Source of the DNA: CAVZVW01 sp963778845
Lineage (GTDB): Bacteria > Actinomycetota > Actinomycetes > Actinomycetales > Kineosporiaceae
Direction of reading: 5' to 3'
DNA length: 64,000 nucleotides
NCBI GenBank assembly: GCA_963778845.1
Contig: CAVZVW010000007.1
Span: forward strand, 62,001 to 126,000
How positions within the stretch are numbered: position 1 is the first letter of the stretch; each line of letters opens with the position of its first letter. The notes beneath the pieces were generated by a model. It did no database searches. It was not told the DNA's origin and saw only the letters and a program-made list of their open reading frames with translations. Positions 42,208 through 50,830 of this stretch are shown piece by piece. The translations under genes and the position numbers were made by a program.

Positions 42208-44406
42208 TCAGCCCAGCCGCTTGTACTCCCCGGCGAGCCAGCCGGCCAGGCCCGAGAGGTAGTGCCGGGACAGGCGACGGTCGGAGGGTCCGCCGGCGAG
42301 CGCGGTGTGGATCGCAGGCTCGGCGAAGTCGGTGACCATCCGGTAGGTCGGGTGGAAGGACGTCGTGCGGCCGGCGATGGTGAACGACTGCCCCTGGCAT
42401 ACGGTGGCCCGCGACCCCGGCAGGTGCAGCGGGCCGTGGTCGAACCCGGCCCACGCCGGCAGCTTGCCGCCGAGCAGGAGGTGGCGCATCGTCACCATCC
42501 GCGTGGTGGAGTACGGGCGGGGCGTGACAGCCAGGCCCTCGCTGATCGCCTGCGCCATCAGCTGGTCGCGCGACAGGTCGCCGAACCACGCGGAGGCCTC
42601 GGACAGCAGGACCCTGTCGAACATGCCGAAGTAGGCGTTGAAGAAGGCCGTCTCGTCGAGCAGGTGGGCGATCACCTCGCGGCCGACGCCGTTGTCGCCG
42701 AACACCACCAGCAGCGCAGCCCGGTACACCGACTCGAACAGCGTCGCCCCCAGCGAGGTCGGAGCGTAGCGCAGGTCCCACCCCCGCAGCAGGTGGCCGT
42801 TGTCGGTGTCCGGAAGGAGCGGGCCGATGACGGCCATGAGTCGTTCGGCCTGCAGGGAGTACAGGTCGAGCTGGATGCGCTGCATCGCCTCGACGTCCAG
42901 GCCGTCGCCCATCTCGCGAAGCAGAGCCTCGATGCGCTCGGCCCGGTAGCCGGCCATGCACGCGCTGATCACCGGCACGGTGCCCCACGCGTTGAGGTCA
43001 TTGTTCGCGGTGACGATGTACCCCTCGGGCGGGTCGAGGCGTTGTGGCACGTCGGCGGGGTCCACGAAGCCGAGTGGGTCGGCTGCGGCATCCCAGCCCG
43101 GTGTGGGCAGCAGACCGCTGGAGCCGCCGGGACGGCGCCAGGCGCGCCCGGACATCTGGTACCCGATGTGGCCCGCGGCGTCGGCGACCACCCAGTTGAA
43201 CGTGAGGCACTCCAAGCGGCGCAGGTGTGCCATGGCCTCCTCGGCACCGGTGGCGCTCGGCATCGCGAGAAGACCCTCGAGGTCCCCGGCCCCGGCCCCA
43301 TGGGCCGCCGACCACGACATGACCAGGTAGTGCCCGTCCTCGAACGGGTCGCCCTCCAGCAGGCCGTGCTCGTTCTCGTACACCGCCTCGACCACCGGGG
43401 GCTTCTTCTTCACCCCGATCACCTCCTGGCGCACGGTGAACGGCCGCCACTGCTCCGCGTCCCCCTCCTGGCGCAGGTACCGGCCCTCGCGGCACCGCTC
43501 CACGCGATAGTCGATCATGTCCATGAACGAGAAGGTCACGCCCCACGCCACGTCCGGCGTGCGCCCGATCGCCAGCACCGGGCCCCCCGGGATGCCTGCA
43601 CCGGTCGCCGTTCGCCCCGCCACCCGCAGCACCGCCTCGTACCAGATGGCGGGCAACCGGGTCGTGTCCAGGTGCGGGTCGTTGGCGAGCATCGCGCGAC
43701 CTGAACGGGTGTGCGAGCCGGCGACCGCCCAGTTGTTGCTGGCGGTCAGGCGGGGGATCGAGCCGAGCCACCGGACGGCGTCCGGCACCAGCGCCGGAGC
43801 CATCGAGACCATGCCCAGCAGGTCGCGGTCGACCGGTTCGCGCAGGTAGCCGAACAGCTCGCGCAGCCGCGCGTCGTCCACGCCGTGCTGAACCAGGTGG
43901 AGGAGGACCTTCTGGGCCATCGCCTGCGAGTCCGCCAGACCGAGGAAGGCCATCACCTTGCCGAGCACGATCGAGTCGCCGGGCTGCCAGGGCTCGGGGC
44001 GCACGCCGAGCAGGCGCAGCTCGACGACGGTCCCGTTCGCGGCGATGGAGGCGTTGACGCCGGCGGAGTAGGCCTCCAAGGCCCGCAACGCGTCGCGGCC
44101 GAGCCGGGCGACCTCGGCCGAGCCCTCGCGGTGGAAGCCCATGCGACGCATGTACCGGTCGACGTCGAGCAGCGCGGGGTCGTCGGCGAGCAGCTCGCAG
44201 GCGCGCCCCTGCAGAACGATGCGGGTGAGCAGCATCTGCAGCTGCCGGTCGCGTCCGTGCGCCCAACCCAGACCGCGGTAGGCGTCCGGCCAGGACTCAG
44301 CGGTGATCTCGGGGACTCCGTGCGCGTTCCAGTCGACACGGATCGGCCCGTCGTCGCCGTGGAACTCATGACGGCGCCGACCCGACGGCCGGGGGAGGGT
44401 GACCAC
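42208..44406 (-). CDS. Penicillin acylase family protein (Ntn-hydrolase)
   Basis: 732 residues. The alpha region has VDWNAHGVPEITAESWPDAYRGLGWAHGRDRQLQM. The probable autocatalytic nucleophile is Ser223 in RLTASNNWAVAG, matching the S-N-N-W motif of the family. LANDPHLDTTRLPAIWYE, NWVVADAAGHIGYQMSGRAW and TANNDLNAWG are further hallmarks. No export signal is seen, so it is likely cytoplasmic, unlike classical penicillin G acylase. Substrates may be N-acyl amides, including acyl-homoserine lactones. The start is GTG at 44406. It is divergent from a GNAT gene 69 bases away. Confidence 0.9.
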   Translation of the reverse strand: MVTLPRPSGRRRHEFHGDDGPIRVDWNAHGVPEITAESWPDAYRGLGWAHGRDRQLQMLLTRIVLQGRACELLADDPALLDVDRYMRRMGFHREGSAEVARLGRDALRALEAYSAGVNASIAANGTVVELRLLGVRPEPWQPGDSIVLGKVMAFLGLADSQAMAQKVLLHLVQHGVDDARLRELFGYLREPVDRDLLGMVSMAPALVPDAVRWLGSIPRLTASNNWAVAGSHTRSGRAMLANDPHLDTTRLPAIWYEAVLRVAGRTATGAGIPGGPVLAIGRTPDVAWGVTFSFMDMIDYRVERCREGRYLRQEGDAEQWRPFTVRQEVIGVKKKPPVVEAVYENEHGLLEGDPFEDGHYLVMSWSAAHGAGAGDLEGLLAMPSATGAEEAMAHLRRLECLTFNWVVADAAGHIGYQMSGRAWRRPGGSSGLLPTPGWDAAADPLGFVDPADVPQRLDPPEGYIVTANNDLNAWGTVPVISACMAGYRAERIEALLREMGDGLDVEAMQRIQLDLYSLQAERLMAVIGPLLPDTDNGHLLRGWDLRYAPTSLGATLFESVYRAALLVVFGDNGVGREVIAHLLDETAFFNAYFGMFDRVLLSEASAWFGDLSRDQLMAQAISEGLAVTPRPYSTTRMVTMRHLLLGGKLPAWAGFDHGPLHLPGSRATVCQGQSFTIAGRTTSFHPTYRMVTDFAEPAIHTALAGGPSDRRLSRHYLSGLAGWLAGEYKRLG

Positions 44407-44474
44407 GGGAGCATCCTGGCACCACCGGGGACCCCGGTGATCGGATCGAGACCGGCCGGGGACAGGATTGTCGG

Positions 44475-45083
44475 GTGGGTGCGGTCCGACGGGTGCTCCC
44501 GCACGAGCGGGAGACGGTTCTCGACACGGTGCTGGCCGCCTTCAGGGACGACCCGCAGGTGCGGTGGTGGTTCCCGGACGACGAGGTCTACGCCGACGGT
44601 GCCCGACGGTTCTTCGGCGTGCTGCTGGACAACCGGATCGACGGCGGCGAGGTCTGGGTGGCCGAGGGCGGTGCCGCGGTCGGCATGTGGAACCCGCCGG
44701 GGGGCAACCTCGTGGGCCCGGACGTCGCGGCAGCCCGGTACGCGCAGGTCGTCACGTCACTGCCGGCGCCGAGCGGGGAGCGGATCACCGCCGTCGACGA
44801 GGCGGTCGCGGCGCACGGGCTCGCGCAGGCCCACTGGTACCTGGGCGTTCTGGCGACGGCGCCCTCCCGGCGCGGCGAGGGCCTGGCCTCGGCGGTGATG
44901 GCGCCGCTGCTGGCGGCCGCCGACCGGACGGCGGTACCTGTCGTGCTCGAGACCGCCACCCGGGCGAACGTGGGCTTCTACGCGCGGCACGGCTTCCGCG
45001 TGCGGGCTCAGGTGCTGGTGGACGGCGGCGCGCCGACGATGTGGGTGATGGTCCGCGACCCGTCGCGGGGGCAGACGGGCTGA
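44475..45083 (+). CDS. GNAT family N-acetyltransferase
   Basis: 202 residues from GTG. AHWYLGVLATAPSRRGEGLASAVM is the acetyl-CoA pyrophosphate-binding motif A (R-R-G-x-G-x-A). LETATRANVGFYARHGFRVRAQV is motif B with the usual NxxFYxxxGF. The N-terminal AFRDDPQVRWWFPDDE is seen in a common actinobacterial GNAT subgroup. Acceptor substrate unknown. Confidence 0.88.
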   Translation: MGAVRRVLPHERETVLDTVLAAFRDDPQVRWWFPDDEVYADGARRFFGVLLDNRIDGGEVWVAEGGAAVGMWNPPGGNLVGPDVAAARYAQVVTSLPAPSGERITAVDEAVAAHGLAQAHWYLGVLATAPSRRGEGLASAVMAPLLAAADRTAVPVVLETATRANVGFYARHGFRVRAQVLVDGGAPTMWVMVRDPSRGQTG

Positions 45084-45119
45084 CCTGCGGGTCGCACGCG
45101 CTCATGCCGACGGCTCCAG

Positions 45120-45482
45120 ATGGGGCCCGCTCATGCCGATTCGCACCCTGTGTACTTGTTCACTCTCGCGCCCGCCCGCAGCGTGGCGTGGTGGCCACCG
45201 ACAACGGGCGGCTGGCTGATCCTGGGGCTCGCGGTCCTCGGCGCCGCCCTGGTGATCGCGGCCGTCTGGCGCCTGGGCCGGCAGCGCCGGAGCAGTCGGC
45301 TCGGCATGCCGATCGCCACGGCGGACCCCTTCTTCACCGGCCCCGCTGTCGACTGGCCGGGCGCCGGTCGGGTGGTGCCCGACCGTGCTTCCGGGCTCGT
45401 CGGTCTCCCCCTGCCGCGCGGCGTCACGATGCGGGACGACGTCCCCCGCCGGACGACGTCCCCGCACCGCGCCGAGTCATGA
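45120..45482 (+). CDS. Membrane-anchor segment, probably the detached N-terminus of the next gene
   Basis: 120 residues if begun at the ATG at 45120; GTG codons at 45150 and 45183 are alternatives. One transmembrane helix is present (GGWLILGLAVLGAALVIAAVW), then a basic stop-transfer and Pro-rich segment. The frame stops in TCATGA, overlapping the ATG of the GAF/GGDEF gene. Adding one C in the C5 run at 45443-45447 continues the frame as a PPPDDVPAP linker into that gene. The two are therefore probably one protein split by an indel. Confidence 0.55.
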   Translation: MGPAHADSHPVYLFTLAPARSVAWWPPTTGGWLILGLAVLGAALVIAAVWRLGRQRRSSRLGMPIATADPFFTGPAVDWPGAGRVVPDRASGLVGLPLPRGVTMRDDVPRRTTSPHRAES

Positions 45483-46627
45483 TGCGGGACGACGTCCCGC
45501 CGCCGGACGTCGTGCCCTCACCGGACGTCGTCCCCCCGCCGGACGTCGTCCCCCCGCCGGACGACGTCCCCGCACCGCCTGAGCCCAAGGTCCCCCGGCA
45601 TGTCGCGGCACCCCCCGAGCGCCGTTCGGGCGCGCCCTCCTCCGACCAGCTGGCCCGCCTGCTCGAAGCCCGTGACCGACTGACGTGGTGCCACGACCGC
45701 ATCGCCGTGGCGCAGGTCGTCACGGAGGCGGCCGTCGACCTCGTCGCCGCCGACCAGGGCGCCACCGTGCTGCACCTCCCGCAGGGGCCGCGGCTGGCAT
45801 GGGAGCACCCCGACGTCGAGGGCAGCCTCGACGCGTGGAGCACCGTGGTCGCCGACGCCCCGTGGGCCAAGGGCTCTCCCGTGAGCATCCTGCTCCCCGG
45901 TGAGCACGGAGGTGCGGCCGCCGCCCTGCTGATGATCCCGCTGCTCGGTGCGGGCCGGGTGGTCGGCGCTGTGCTGGTGCGCAGAGGTGGCGCGACGCCG
46001 TTCTCGCCTGGCGACACCGACGCCGCCGACCGCCTCGGCCGCGCGGGTGGCGGCCGGCTGCACGACCTGGCCCGGCGCGGCGACGTGCGCACCGAGGACA
46101 GCGTGGACGCGACGACACGTGCCTGGTCGCTCCCGCGGCTGACGGCGGACCTCCAGGGCGCGCTCAACGCCGGGCACCACCTCGGCCCCTCGACCGGGGT
46201 CGTCCTCGTGGCGGTCGAGCCGCTGCACATCGACCCGCGGAGCGTCGAACCGGCGGCCGCCGGCGCCGCGATGCGGGAGGCGGCGGTCGCGCTGCGTGCC
46301 GCTGTGCGCGGCGGCGACGTCGTCTACAGGTCGGGTCACGACCACCTCGCCGTGCTGCTCCCGGCCACCGCGCCGGCGCAGGCTGCCCTGGCCGCGCACC
46401 GGCTGCGTGCCGCGGTCGACCAGCGGTTGCGGCGTCGCGCCGACGGCTCCATCCACGAGGAGCCGGTCGCGCCGCCTCCGGTGGCCAGGCCGGCGGAGGC
46501 GTCGCGGGTCGTCGTGGGCTGGGCGGTGGGGTACAGCGGGACGGCGGGAGGCCTTCTCGCAGACGCCGAGCACATGCTGGACGCCGCGCGCCGGCCCCCG
46601 GGTCCCGTCGGCCGAGAAGTTGTTTAG
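45479..46627 (+). CDS. GAF domain plus degenerate GGDEF-like domain protein
   Basis: 382 residues from ATGATG. An N-terminal linker of PDVVPPP repeats is encoded by a 15-bp tandem motif. A GAF-like domain follows (AQVVTEAAVDLVAADQGATVLHLP, GRVVGAVLVRRGG), then a GGDEF-fold domain (TRAWSLPRLTADLQGALN, GVVLVAVEPLH, RAAVRGGDVVYRSGHDHLAVLLPA). At the catalytic loop the sequence reads S-G-H-D-H instead of GG(D/E)EF, so diguanylate cyclase activity is unlikely. It is probably membrane-attached through the upstream segment. Its 3' end lies within the operator/promoter of the dioxygenase gene. Confidence 0.75.
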   Translation: MMRDDVPPPDVVPSPDVVPPPDVVPPPDDVPAPPEPKVPRHVAAPPERRSGAPSSDQLARLLEARDRLTWCHDRIAVAQVVTEAAVDLVAADQGATVLHLPQGPRLAWEHPDVEGSLDAWSTVVADAPWAKGSPVSILLPGEHGGAAAALLMIPLLGAGRVVGAVLVRRGGATPFSPGDTDAADRLGRAGGGRLHDLARRGDVRTEDSVDATTRAWSLPRLTADLQGALNAGHHLGPSTGVVLVAVEPLHIDPRSVEPAAAGAAMREAAVALRAAVRGGDVVYRSGHDHLAVLLPATAPAQAALAAHRLRAAVDQRLRRRADGSIHEEPVAPPPVARPAEASRVVVGWAVGYSGTAGGLLADAEHMLDAARRPPGPVGREVV

Positions 46628-46648
46628 CGCTCAACAACTTGATAGCAT
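46617..46648 (+). promoter_or_regulatory. 24-bp palindromic operator over a promoter for a leaderless gene
   Basis: Arms AAGTTGTT and AACAACTT flank TAGCGCTC, whose AGCGCT is itself palindromic. TTGTTT (46620) and TAGCAT (46643) form a -35/-10 pair with 17-base spacing, and the GTG start at 46655 lies seven bases after the -10, so the mRNA is probably leaderless. The shape fits a MarR-type operator; no regulator gene is adjacent. Confidence 0.7.
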
Positions 46649-46654
46649 CCGGGG

Positions 46655-47467
46655 GTGACGCCCTCCCCCACCTCGCCGATTGCCGAGCGCAGCCAGTCGC
46701 GGATGCCGGCCATCTACATCGGGCACGGGGCCCCGCCCCTGGTCGACGACCTCCTCTGGACCTCGCAGCTACGAGCGTGGGCCGCCGACCTGCCACGCCC
46801 GACGGCCGTGCTCGTCGTGAGTGCCCACTGGGAGTCCGCCCCGCTGACCATCGGGGCGACCACGACCGTTCCGCTCGTCTATGACTTCTGGGGCTTCCCT
46901 CAGCGCTACTACCAGACCACGTACGCCGCGCCGGGGGCGCCGGAGCTCGCGGCCCGGGTCGAGGCCCTCATGCCGGACGGCGAGGAGGTCGCCCACCAGC
47001 CCGGCCGCGGTCTGGACCACGGCGCCTACGTCCCCCTGACCGTGATGTACCCCAATGCCGACGTGCCGGTGCTGCAGGTATCGCTGCCCACGCTGGACCC
47101 TCGGCGCCTACTCGACCTGGGTCGGCGCCTGGCACCGCTTCGCGACGAGGGTGTTCTCATCATCGGTAGCGGCTTCATGACGCACGGGCTGCCCTACCTG
47201 CAGATGCGTTCACCGGACCAGCCTCCGCCCGGCTGGTCGGCGGAGTTCGACGCCTGGGCCGCCGAGCGGCTGGCCCGCGGCGACGTCGACGGGCTCATGG
47301 ACTTCCGCAACCAGGCACCGGCGGTGCGCTACGCCCACCCGACCGTGGAGCACCTGGCCCCGCTGTTCGTCACCCTCGGCAGCGCCGAGGACCCGACCGC
47401 ACGGCCGGACACCCCGATCGACGGGTACTGGTACGGCCTGGCCAAGCGGTCCCTCCAGGTGGCGTGA
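46655..47467 (+). CDS. LigB-type extradiol ring-cleavage dioxygenase (4,5-DOPA dioxygenase family)
   Basis: 270 residues. MPAIYIGHGAPPLVDD contains the first metal His; VVSAHWESAPLTIG, RGLDHGAYVPLTVMYP and IIGSGFMTHGLPYL supply the remaining conserved His residues of DODA-type class III dioxygenases. These cleave catechol-type rings using non-haem iron or zinc. The GTG at 46655 is the first codon of the probable leaderless transcript; an internal ATG at 46703 directly before AIYIGHG is an alternative. A small frame and a ferredoxin reductase gene follow. Confidence 0.9.
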   Translation: MTPSPTSPIAERSQSRMPAIYIGHGAPPLVDDLLWTSQLRAWAADLPRPTAVLVVSAHWESAPLTIGATTTVPLVYDFWGFPQRYYQTTYAAPGAPELAARVEALMPDGEEVAHQPGRGLDHGAYVPLTVMYPNADVPVLQVSLPTLDPRRLLDLGRRLAPLRDEGVLIIGSGFMTHGLPYLQMRSPDQPPPGWSAEFDAWAAERLARGDVDGLMDFRNQAPAVRYAHPTVEHLAPLFVTLGSAEDPTARPDTPIDGYWYGLAKRSLQVA

Positions 47468-47535
47468 CCAGGGCGTCGCGGGTCGAGGCGGCCATGGGCG
47501 GGCGCCCGCTGAGCGCGATCCTCGCGGAGGGCTGA
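47464..47535 (+). CDS. Possible 23-residue leader or coupling peptide
   Basis: GTG at 47464 overlaps the dioxygenase stop (GTGA) and the frame reads MTRASRVEAAMGGRPLSAI to a TGA at 47535, six bases before the reductase ATG. It would keep ribosomes moving between the two genes. No family is recognised and it may be spurious. Confidence 0.3.
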   Translation: MTRASRVEAAMGGRPLSAILAEG

Positions 47536-47541
47536 CCGGCC

Positions 47542-48777
47542 ATGGGGCAGCGCATCGTCGTGGTCGGCGCCTCGCTCGGCGGCCTGCGGGCGGCGGAGGC
47601 CGTGCGCGCCGCCGGCTTCACGGGCGAGGTCGTGGTGCTCGGCGACGAGCCGCACATGCCCTACACCAGGCCGCCGCTGTCGAAGGAGGCCCTCAGGGAC
47701 GGCGTCAGCCACGCCGACCTCGAGTTCCACCGACGGGCGAGTGTGCACGACGTCGGCTGGTTGCTCGGTCACCGCGCCGTCTCCTCGTCGTTCGCCGACC
47801 AGACCGTCAGCGTCCGCGGCCCTGACGGCGATCGGCTTGTCGGCTGGGACGGCCTCGTCGTCGCGACCGGCGTCCGGCCGCGCCGCCTGGCCACCGACGC
47901 CCCGCCCGCCGGGCGGCACGCCGTCCGCACGCTCGAGGACGCCCACAACCTGCGGGCCGAGCTCGGGCCCGGACGCCGCGTCGTGGTCCTCGGTGCCGGC
48001 TTCGTCGGGTGCGAGGTCGCGGCCACGGCGGTGACCCTGGGAGCGCGGGTGGACGTCGTCGCGCCCGAGGCCGTCCCCCTGCTCCGCGCCCTGGGCCACC
48101 AGCCAGGTGCTGAGCTGCTGCGCAGGCACGAGGCGCGCGGTGTCCGCTTCCACCTCGGGCGACTGCCGGCCCTGGTCGAGGGCGACGACGCCGGCTCACG
48201 GGTGGCCGCCGTTGTGCTGGACGACGGCACGCGGCTCGTCGCCGACGTCGTCGTCGAGGCGCTGGGCTGCGTGCCCAACATCGAGTGGCTGGACGGCGCG
48301 GCCGGCCTGGACCTGTCTGACGGCGTGCTCTGCGACGGGTGGATGCGCGCGTCGACGGCCGCGGGGCCGCGCGGGGACGTCGTCGCGGTGGGCGACGTCG
48401 CGCGCTACCCGAACGCGTTGTACGACGACGTCGCGCGCCGGGTGGAGCACTGGAACATGCCGACCGAGACGGCTCGGCGCGCGGGCCCGTCGCTGGTGGC
48501 CGGCCTGGCCGGCGGAGACCGGGCCCTGGCGCCCTTCGCGGCGCTACCGACGTTCTGGAGCGACCAGTACGACCTGAGGCTGCAGTCGTTCGGCGACCTC
48601 GGGCTCGCTGACGAGATCGCGGTGCTCGAGGGCGACCTGGGCGGGGAGGCCGTGGTCGGCTACCGCCGCGACGGGCACCTCGTGGGTGTGCTCGGCCTGG
48701 TGGAGCCCGCCACGGCGGGAACCTGGGCGATGCGCTCGCTGCTCGGCCTGCGCGGCGAGCTCAGCAGACGGTCTTGA
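47542..48777 (+). CDS. FAD-dependent NAD(P)H:ferredoxin reductase (oxygenase-coupled type)
   Basis: 411 residues. Two nucleotide-binding folds are visible, IVVVGASLGGLRAAEAVRAAG for FAD and VVVLGAGFVGCEVAATAVTLG for NAD(P)H. MPYTRPPLSKEAL and VVAVGDVARYPN are conserved blocks, and the C-terminal dimerisation domain starts at FWSDQYDLRLQSFGD. This is the reductase type that serves dioxygenases or P450s through a ferredoxin. The gene lies in the dioxygenase operon. No ferredoxin gene is visible nearby. Its end overlaps the convergent LCP gene by 17 bases. Confidence 0.9.
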   Translation: MGQRIVVVGASLGGLRAAEAVRAAGFTGEVVVLGDEPHMPYTRPPLSKEALRDGVSHADLEFHRRASVHDVGWLLGHRAVSSSFADQTVSVRGPDGDRLVGWDGLVVATGVRPRRLATDAPPAGRHAVRTLEDAHNLRAELGPGRRVVVLGAGFVGCEVAATAVTLGARVDVVAPEAVPLLRALGHQPGAELLRRHEARGVRFHLGRLPALVEGDDAGSRVAAVVLDDGTRLVADVVVEALGCVPNIEWLDGAAGLDLSDGVLCDGWMRASTAAGPRGDVVAVGDVARYPNALYDDVARRVEHWNMPTETARRAGPSLVAGLAGGDRALAPFAALPTFWSDQYDLRLQSFGDLGLADEIAVLEGDLGGEAVVGYRRDGHLVGVLGLVEPATAGTWAMRSLLGLRGELSRRS

Positions 48778-50341
48778 TGTCCTGAGCCGCACTCGGGTCG
48801 AAGACCGGCGACGGGCTGGGCTTGGGATGGGTCTTGCTGGACCCTGGGGACGGGGTGGCGGACAGCGTGGGCGTCGGGGTGACCTCGACCGGGGCGGTCA
48901 GGGCCTGCTGAACCAGCCGGTGGATCTTGGAGTAGTTGGGGTCGACCGTGTTGATCACCGCCGTGGTGAACGGGAGGCTGCGGACGTGCGCCTTCTTGAC
49001 GCGCAGCGCCAACGTCACCCACGCATTGAGCTCCTGCTTGGTGATGTCGGTGGTGATGTTGTTCTTGGCGGCGTTCGCGATCTTGTCGAAGTTCAGTGCG
49101 GCCTGCACCGGGTCGGCCTGCTGCACGACGGCGCCGATGACGCACCGCTGGCGGCGCATCCGGTCGTAGTCGTCGGTCGTGAAGCGGGAACGGGCGAACC
49201 ACAGCGCGAAGTATCCGTTGAGGTGGCGGCGGCCGGGCAGAAGCCAGGACGACGGGTGCGGGTTCTCCTTGTTCCCACCCACCGGAAGCCGCTCGTGGAT
49301 CGTGACCGTGACCCCGCCGATGGCGTCGACGAACGCCTGGAACCCCTGCAGGTTGAGCATCACAAAGTTGTCGATCTTGAGCCCGGTCACCTGCTCTGCG
49401 GCCTGCACCGTCGCGGTCAGCCCCGGGTGCGGGTCGCCCTTGTAGTACGTGTTCGCGTGTTCCTTGCCGAACGTCCACATCGCGTTGAGCAAACACTGCG
49501 GAACGCCGGAGGCGTCCACGCAGTAGTAGCCGTTCGGGTAGGCGGCCGCCTGCGGGCTGCCCGGGGGGAACGGAACGTGCTGCAGGCTGCGCGGCAGGCT
49601 CAGCAGCACGGTGTCCCCGGTGCGCGTGTTGATGCTGGCCACGATCATCGTGTCCGGGCGGATGCCGATGCGGTCGGCGCCGGCGTCGGACCCGAGGAAC
49701 AAGACGTTGACTCGAGGGATGCCTGCCCAGGGGTCTGCCGCCGGCCCCGCCGTGGGGCGGCGGGCATCGCTCGACACCGGCGTGGAGGAGCCGAGGACCG
49801 TGTTGACGGCGTCACGGGTGAGCAGCGCGTAGCTGGCGCCCTTCGCCGCCGGCATCACGCCGACGGCGATCAGAGCCGTGACCAGGGCGGCAGCCATGAT
49901 CTTCTGCGTGCCGCTGAGGGTGGCGCTGCGCCGCAGGGCGGAATGGGTGCCCAGCACGATCAGTGCCCAGACGAGCGCGATCACACCGATGGCCGCCGCC
50001 ACCCAGATGAGGTTGTTCGTCGACGTGAGCAGCGACTGCGCCTGGGCCATCGGGTCGCCGTACAGCACGAACGTGACGGTCGCCGCGAGCAGCAGCACCT
50101 CGGCGCCGATCACGAGGAACCCGACCACGCGGCGTCCCGCCGCGACCAGCCCCGTCCCGGGGAACATCGTCCCGATGATCGTCCAGCCCACTACCCAGCC
50201 GAAACCCTGGCCCTCCGGTGTCGCGTGCCTCCCGCGCTGGCGGCGGCCGCCGGGAGGGGAGGTGGGGTCGAGGTCGATGAAGGGTTCGGGTTCGGGATCG
50301 CGGCGCGAACGACGGGCGGAGTCGGGCGCGATCTGTGTCAC
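48761..50341 (-). CDS. LCP-family (LytR-CpsA-Psr) cell-wall glycopolymer ligase
   Basis: 526 residues from GTG at 50341. A hydrophilic Arg/Pro N-terminus is followed by about four membrane helices (FLVIGAEVLLLAATVTFVLYG, LIWVAAAIGVIALVWALIVLG, IMAAALVTALIAVGVM). The extracytoplasmic LCP domain follows: RVNVLFLGSDAGADRIGIRP, DTMIVASINTRTGDTVLLSLPR and ALWFARSRFTTDDYDRMRRQR, with the conserved Arg and Asp residues for polyprenyl-phosphate binding. The tail is Pro/Thr/Ser-rich. LCP proteins attach teichoic acid-like or arabinogalactan polymers to peptidoglycan. The three extra helices are unusual compared with single-pass members. Confidence 0.9.
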   Translation of the reverse strand: MTQIAPDSARRSRRDPEPEPFIDLDPTSPPGGRRQRGRHATPEGQGFGWVVGWTIIGTMFPGTGLVAAGRRVVGFLVIGAEVLLLAATVTFVLYGDPMAQAQSLLTSTNNLIWVAAAIGVIALVWALIVLGTHSALRRSATLSGTQKIMAAALVTALIAVGVMPAAKGASYALLTRDAVNTVLGSSTPVSSDARRPTAGPAADPWAGIPRVNVLFLGSDAGADRIGIRPDTMIVASINTRTGDTVLLSLPRSLQHVPFPPGSPQAAAYPNGYYCVDASGVPQCLLNAMWTFGKEHANTYYKGDPHPGLTATVQAAEQVTGLKIDNFVMLNLQGFQAFVDAIGGVTVTIHERLPVGGNKENPHPSSWLLPGRRHLNGYFALWFARSRFTTDDYDRMRRQRCVIGAVVQQADPVQAALNFDKIANAAKNNITTDITKQELNAWVTLALRVKKAHVRSLPFTTAVINTVDPNYSKIHRLVQQALTAPVEVTPTPTLSATPSPGSSKTHPKPSPSPVFDPSAAQDIKTVC

Positions 50342-50610
50342 GACTCCTCCTGCTTCCTGTCACGCCACCCGGGTGCTCGTATCGGTCACGAGACCCTGCC
50401 CTGTCACCGCCGGCGGACCCGCCGAGCCGTGCGCCGTCCCGAGCCGGCCGCCTCCGTGGACGCTCGAGGACGTCGTCCGGGGACTGCTGTGCCCGCCCCA
50501 TTCTCTCACTAGACGCGCGAGGGCCGTGCCACGTTGCGCGGGGGCCCAAGCTCAGGGGTAGCTCCTTTGCCCCCGCCGTGGTCGGGCCGCTACCCTTGCC
50601 CCGGTCGTGA

Positions 50611-50700
50611 GGAGGCGTCGCCTAGCCCGGTTTATGGCGCCCGCCTGCTAAGCGGGTTGGGGGTAATGCCCCCTCGCGGGTTCAAATCCCGCCGCCTCCG
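50611..50700 (+). tRNA. tRNA-Ser (anticodon GCT)
   Basis: Acceptor arms GGAGGCG and CGCCTCC pair; the anticodon arm CCCGC-CTGCTAA-GCGGG displays GCT. A long variable arm (TTGGGGGTAATGCCCCCT) is typical of serine tRNAs. The T arm is GCGGG-TTCAAAT-CCCGC. CCA is not encoded. 90 nucleotides, including the discriminator G. Confidence 0.95.
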
Positions 50701-50830
50701 CCTCAGATGTGCTCCGGCTTCGTGTGAGCCGGAGCACATCTGCCGCTGTCTCGTCCTCCCAGGCTCTCCCGGGTTGGCGACGACGACACCCGGCACGCGC
50801 CTGGTGATCGCCGCGCCTGCCACTTCGCGG

